A DNA stretch of 64,000 bases from Leishmania infantum JPCM5 (lineage: Eukaryota; Euglenozoa; Kinetoplastea; Trypanosomatida; Trypanosomatidae): contig NC_009416.2 in NCBI RefSeq assembly GCF_000002875.2, forward strand, positions 813,501-877,500. Reading direction: 5' to 3'. A model generated the notes under the pieces. It worked only from the letters and a program-made list of their open reading frames with translations. It did no database searches and was not told the origin of the DNA. Within the stretch, counting starts at the first letter, position 1. Each line of letters opens with the position of its first letter. Shown piece by piece: positions 59,840 through 64,000 of this stretch. The position numbers and the translations under genes were made by a program.

Positions 59840-62800
59840 CTACGAGTATTCGGAGAAGAGTCCGACGTAGAGGACACCCGTCTTCATGGCCAGGCCTTTC
59901 CGGATGAGGACGGCCGGCTGAGCCTTGTTCGCCCACTTCATATGAGCCTCCTTCCAGAGGAACCACCCTTCCTTGCACTTTATGGCGCCGTAGCTTTCGT
60001 CACACTGAGGAAAGTAGCCGGTGCCGGGAGGGATGTGGACGTGGTGCTGTGTCGGCGGTGCGGCGTGGATAACCTCAGGCACGTAGTCCTCCGGTGCCTC
60101 CTCGTCCTCCGCCGGCTCCTCTGTTTGCACTGCCGTAGCTACACCACCGGCATGCGGGTGGCCATGGTCCGGCTGCCGCTGCCCCTTCTCCTCTGCGGTG
60201 AAAGAAGCGGCGCGAGGTGACGTTGTGGTTGAGTGAGGGACTGTGCCTTCGCCAGCTGCTTCGCACGGTTGCTGCTGCAAGGTCAGGTGCGCTCCATTTG
60301 TGCCTGCCGTGCCGCGCTCGCTCAACGCAAGGACAGACCAGCATCTAACCCGCCGTGTCGTCTCCTGTGCAGCGCTGTCGCTTGTACGGTTGCACAGCAG
60401 TGAACGAAAAATGGCCGCCGGTGCACGGTAAAAGCGAACACGCCGATGAAGCTGCTGTGACTGGTGCTGACAGATGCAGGTGGAAGACACCCTTTGCAGA
60501 TGTCCGCTTCGCTCCACCTCAGCCAACTCTTCGCACACGCACTCTGGTGCCAGTACCGGGTTCACCACTTGTGTGAAGGTGCAGGGGATGCGTAGTGTGT
60601 TCTCCGCCTCCGTGAGCAGCTGAAGGCCTGCAGGGCTGAAGATGTCCAGGTCAACATGTTTGCCCGCCACGACGCCGACGGGAACGTCGCTGTCCTCGCT
60701 AGTCAAGGTTACCGTGGCAGCCAACATCTTTTCTTGCCTTGCTCCCGCGCACTCCCTCTGCTGCTGCGAATTTCCCTGCGACTTGGCGTGCGGCTTGGCA
60801 CGCTTGAGCAGAATCCGCCGCAACGCGCGGTGCACTAGCTGGTTGCGCACCGGGGTGCTACCCTTGTCGAGCGTGGCATTCACCGAGGGCTGGAAGTAGT
60901 CCCCGCCGACGAAGGCGCGCCAGACACCGAACGCTTCGGCTGCATCCATACTACTGAAGCGCACCACTGCTGCATCCTTCGGCAACAGTGGTGCATGGTA
61001 GGGATCCTCGGAGAAGTGGGCATAGGTGGGATACGCCTGAATCTGCGCAAACTTCCAACTGTACGTAAAGCTGTCTGGCCAGTCGCAGTGCGAGCTCAGC
61101 ACCGAAGCCGGGAAAACCTCCGCGCACTTCATGGTAGTTGTGATGCCCATCTCCGCTGCCGCACTGAGAGAGACCGTCTTTTTGCTTACCAGAGCCCTCT
61201 TGCACTCTGCCGTTGCCGCGGCAGTGCCACTCTTGTGCTGATGCGCCGCGGCACTGCAAGCCGGTGTTGCCGGTGCAGCAGCAGCAGCAGCAGCATCGGA
61301 AGGGCTCCCCAGATTCTGGAAGAACAGCGCACGAAGCGTTTTGCTGGCGGCGCGCACCGCCTCGGGGGTGATGTGGGTGGGGGCACGGCACAGCGTCATC
61401 CAGGGCTGGCAGCAGCGGGGGTGGCGAACCTCTGCACCATCTGCGCTGGGAGACGCTTCAGAGCTGCCAAGGCAGTGACTCAGTGTCATGCCATCTAATG
61501 CGTGCACCGTTTGGCGAACGCGCATCACTGAGCAGTTCTCCGACGAGCCTGGCAAGGATGACAGAAACGGTAGCTCGGTGGCGCTGAAGAGCGTATTCGT
61601 CGGCAAGTGTGTGTCGTGCGACGTAACCGAAGCCGGCGCGGCAACGCGGCCGCCGGGACGGTGCACGAGAGGTGTCAGACTGCGCTGACGCAGCGCGAAC
61701 CACGACGGTACTGTGGCGCCGTTGGTGGATGAAGCCTTGGTCGAGCGACAGTCGACGCCGTCTTGGTGAGTTTGTGGTTGACTACCGCTGCAGCCGTGGG
61801 ACCAGGACGCGGACGGCCGCGCTGAGGCCAAGGGGGGCGCAAGCACAGAAACGTCGCTGGTCGTCACCGATGGCCGCCACGCTGGTGGAGCTTCGCCAAA
61901 TATAAGGTCGCATAGGCCAGCCGCACCGATCTGGGTGACCAACGGGAAGTACAAGCGAATGTCCATGTCGAGGGGGATGGGCACCTCGCACTGCCAGAGC
62001 ACGTTCCCCGAGTCCATTGCTGTCTGCTCGGGTTTCATTTGAGTGATGCTCACGCCGCCCAACGTCTCGTTGCGACGCAGTGCAGTAAAGATGGGGCTGG
62101 CGCCGCGGTAGCGCGGGAGCAGCGAGGGGTGCATATTGATCACGGGTGGCAGCACATGCAACAGGCGCTTCGGCAGGAAGTAGCGGAAGGAGACGACAAC
62201 GGTGAGGTCGTAGTCCGCCAGAGAACGCCCCTGTGCGACCCATGTGTGCGGAGTCGCAGAGGGCGCAGAAGATGGCGAAAAGCCCTTGGTATTGAGCTTT
62301 CCATTCGCTGACGGCGAAAGGACGCCGGCTCCGCAGCGCGGCGCAGATGACGGCAGCGCGTGTGAGGTCCGGTGGCTCGCCATAGGGCGGCTCCTGTAAA
62401 GATGATGTGCGTGTGAGCCTGTCGTACTGGCTGCCACGTCTTTCCTGCTGGCCAGCATCTCCTTCAGCAAGGCGCTCCGCGACAGCGACTTTGGGTCATC
62501 CACCGGGATGATTGGCAATCCGTGTTCGACGCAGTACCGCGCTACTGGGTACTGGCGCGTGAACTTCTTGGCCGCCTCCTCCGGCGTCATGCCACGCGGA
62601 AGCGCCGGACACACCACCGTGATATGATCACGCACGAATGCGTCCACCTCTGTCATGGCCTCTTCGTCCTTTGCCGCGCGCCGTCCCTGCGATGATGACG
62701 CTGCAGCCAAGGGTGACCAGTGCACATCACCTGCGTCGCCACTGCTGTTGCCTGCCTTCGAGCACCGCAGCGCACTTGCCACGATGCAGCGCATCCGTGC

Positions 62801-63253
62801 GTGAAGGGCTTCAAGTGCGGTGACTGAGACCACATCACCGCCGAACACCAGTAGGCGCGGTACGCGCACATAAGCAGGCGGAGCTGCTTCGCGGACGCGC
62901 AGCTGATCCACCATGGAAGCCATCGTGGAGCCGGACATAGCTGTGGCGGTGAAGGACGCGGAGGAGGAAAGGGCGGAGCCGGCGACTCTCACTGTATCGA
63001 TCGGGCAGGTGTTTACGCCGGCATCAGCTGTGCTGTCGTGTGCGTTCACTCGCGCCTGAGAACGTGCTCCGGAGTGGGGCAGAGAGATCGCGGTGTAGGT
63101 GCGGGGCGTTCCGACACGAACCGCTGCCAGTCCAGTGTGCCGTGTTCGAAAGCACGCCCGTTGGCCACTGTTGCACCCGCTGCACGAGTGAAGAGCAACA
63201 GCAGCGAGACCAAAGGCCATGGGGCTTCGAGCGAGGGCGGGCATTGTGTGCAT
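59840..63253 (-). CDS. Mitochondrial methionyl-tRNA formyltransferase
   Basis: The 1137-residue protein has an Arg/Ala/Ser-rich N-terminus fitting a mitochondrial presequence. RLLVFGGDVVSVTALEAL (about 133-150) is the start of the formyl-transferase Rossmann fold. VINMHPSLLPRYRGASP (about 371-387) carries the catalytic Asn (373) and His (375), and ETLGGVSITQMKPEQTAMDSG carries the Asp (414), so the active site is intact. The enzyme transfers formyl from 10-formyl-THF to Met-tRNA. Trypanosomatid mitochondria import only elongator tRNA-Met and formylate part of it, needing an unusual enzyme. At more than three times the bacterial length (about 315), the extra sequence is large disordered insertions plus a C-terminal region of about 600 residues ending in CKEGWFLWKEAHMKWANKAQ, possibly tRNA-binding. 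The start is the first ATG after the likely acceptor; 63244 and 63220 are alternatives. Confidence 0.85.
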   Translation of the reverse strand: MHTMPALARSPMAFGLAAVALHSCSGCNSGQRACFRTRHTGLAAVRVGTPRTYTAISLPHSGARSQARVNAHDSTADAGVNTCPIDTVRVAGSALSSSASFTATAMSGSTMASMVDQLRVREAAPPAYVRVPRLLVFGGDVVSVTALEALHARMRCIVASALRCSKAGNSSGDAGDVHWSPLAAASSSQGRRAAKDEEAMTEVDAFVRDHITVVCPALPRGMTPEEAAKKFTRQYPVARYCVEHGLPIIPVDDPKSLSRSALLKEMLASRKDVAASTTGSHAHHLYRSRPMASHRTSHALPSSAPRCGAGVLSPSANGKLNTKGFSPSSAPSATPHTWVAQGRSLADYDLTVVVSFRYFLPKRLLHVLPPVINMHPSLLPRYRGASPIFTALRRNETLGGVSITQMKPEQTAMDSGNVLWQCEVPIPLDMDIRLYFPLVTQIGAAGLCDLIFGEAPPAWRPSVTTSDVSVLAPPLASARPSASWSHGCSGSQPQTHQDGVDCRSTKASSTNGATVPSWFALRQRSLTPLVHRPGGRVAAPASVTSHDTHLPTNTLFSATELPFLSSLPGSSENCSVMRVRQTVHALDGMTLSHCLGSSEASPSADGAEVRHPRCCQPWMTLCRAPTHITPEAVRAASKTLRALFFQNLGSPSDAAAAAAAPATPACSAAAHQHKSGTAAATAECKRALVSKKTVSLSAAAEMGITTTMKCAEVFPASVLSSHCDWPDSFTYSWKFAQIQAYPTYAHFSEDPYHAPLLPKDAAVVRFSSMDAAEAFGVWRAFVGGDYFQPSVNATLDKGSTPVRNQLVHRALRRILLKRAKPHAKSQGNSQQQRECAGARQEKMLAATVTLTSEDSDVPVGVVAGKHVDLDIFSPAGLQLLTEAENTLRIPCTFTQVVNPVLAPECVCEELAEVERSGHLQRVSSTCICQHQSQQLHRRVRFYRAPAAIFRSLLCNRTSDSAAQETTRRVRCWSVLALSERGTAGTNGAHLTLQQQPCEAAGEGTVPHSTTTSPRAASFTAEEKGQRQPDHGHPHAGGVATAVQTEEPAEDEEAPEDYVPEVIHAAPPTQHHVHIPPGTGYFPQCDESYGAIKCKEGWFLWKEAHMKWANKAQPAVLIRKGLAMKTGVLYVGLFSEYS
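61275..61295 (-). repeat. Triplet run coding for polyalanine
   Basis: GCAGCAGCAGCAGCAGCAGC on the plus strand is read as alanines within a disordered insertion of the formyltransferase gene. Confidence 0.8.
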
Positions 63254-64000
63254 ATGATGAAGGGAAACAACACGCCGATAGTTGCGCACCACCACCACTT
63301 GAAGTAAACGGGTCCGGGTATGAGAAGAGAGAAGAAACCGTATGCGAAGAGGGGGCGGGTGTGCACCAACAGCTCGAAAGCCAGGGAGCACAAAGGAGAG
63401 AGGCAAAACACACGCTCACACACGCAGGCAAAGAGGGGCCCGCCCATACTATACAGGGCGGTGCGATTCGTTCTCTCCGGGATTTTGCAATCCACAGCGA
63501 GAGGGATGTGTGACGCGCAGGCACGCAAAAACACAGATGACGGTGCGCTCGCGCTGATGAAGCTTGCACACACGTACATGCGAAGGAAAATCCGCCGCTG
63601 AGACAAGGGTTGCGCCCCAGTCTATACACACATACACTTACATAGAGTCACACACACAGCGCGCACTCAATTTCGTGCACCGACTGCGGGGCGAGTTCAG
63701 TGGAGCGAGCGAAGGGGTTGCCAGAACGGTCACATATTAAAGTGTGGGCTACCGGAAAGGTTTGGGAATGCGGTGGGTGTCGAAGAAAGGAAATAGAAGT
63801 GGAAACAGAGAAGAGGGGATTGCAGAGAGCGAGATATGAAGGAGAGGCGACGATGCCACCGACGCCTCCACGAAAACGGAAGCCACTTCGAAGCATCAAG
63901 AGACACATATTTGTGGGCGCGCACATGAAGAAACCACTTTTGGTGCCAGCATATTGCACAACTCACCGCACGAGCCTCTTGGTGCGTCCTTTAGGCCAGT
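63254..64000. other. Right edge spacer, leader of the formyltransferase gene
   Basis: No gene is supported to the window end. Minus-strand frames (63024-63629, 63648-63959) are Ser/Cys/Leu/Arg-rich without domain character. The next gene upstream in the unit lies beyond the window. Confidence 0.55.
63298..63340 (-). promoter_or_regulatory. Probable spliced-leader acceptor of the formyltransferase gene
   Basis: On the minus strand GGTTTCTTCTCTCTTCTC and following pyrimidines end in TTTACTTCAAG, with the AG at 63299-63298. The first downstream ATG is at 63253, which decides the start used for the gene and gives a leader of about 45 bases. Confidence 0.5.

Noticed and set aside
1..64000. CRISPR arrays, bacterial operons or phage-like modules
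   Set aside because: The only regular tandem repeat is inside a coding frame; gene structure, spacers and protein families are eukaryotic.

Overview
The window looks like nuclear DNA of a trypanosomatid of the Leishmania group. Every convincing protein gene (18) lies on the minus strand. The genes are intron-free single open frames separated by 0.4 to 5 kb spacers rich in pyrimidine tracts and TG/CA/AT microsatellites. No bacterial promoters, ribosome-binding sites or operon-type overlaps are seen. This is the organisation of a kinetoplastid polycistronic transcription unit, with mRNAs matured by spliced-leader trans-splicing and coupled polyadenylation. A SIDER2-like element and a decayed ingi/L1Tc-type retroposon in the spacers fit Leishmania or a close relative. 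Species cannot be fixed from the sequence alone.

In transcription order (high to low coordinates) the genes are: mitochondrial methionyl-tRNA formyltransferase (59840-63253); a Has1/DDX18-like DEAD-box helicase (56598-58919); a 1554-residue coiled-coil protein with ten 50-residue repeats (50609-55273); an LYR-motif membrane protein (48495-49115); the U5 snRNP GTPase Snu114 (44725-47778); a predicted dually acylated protein starting MGCVNC (41667-43589); eIF3k (39614-40315); an unrecognised 611-residue protein (36278-38113); a tomosyn-like protein with a C-terminal R-SNARE motif (31475-35392); a Dpy-30-motif protein (30437-30862); an unrecognised, low-GC 1034-residue protein (26915-30019); importin-5/karyopherin beta-3 (22483-25731); a small, probably N-myristoylated membrane protein (20459-20860); CstF64 (18341-19555); a polytopic, XK-like membrane protein (14985-17051); a HAD-superfamily protein (11234-13840); a coiled-coil protein with a degenerate kinesin motor (3436-6330); and an Mtq2/HEMK2-type methyltransferase (1142-2155).

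Neighbours in such units are not normally related in function, so no pathway is read from gene order. Several genes do belong to gene expression: Snu114 (splicing), CstF64 (3' end formation), eIF3k and Mtq2 (translation), Has1 (ribosome assembly) and MTF (mitochondrial translation initiation). Others belong to trafficking: importin-5 and the tomosyn-like protein.

The points most worth a second look are the pseudo-kinesin, the tomosyn/R-SNARE protein, the near-identical 150-bp repeat array, the two retroposon relics, and an abrupt, extremely GC-rich block at about 30980-31372. Family assignments come from reading motifs, not from a database search.
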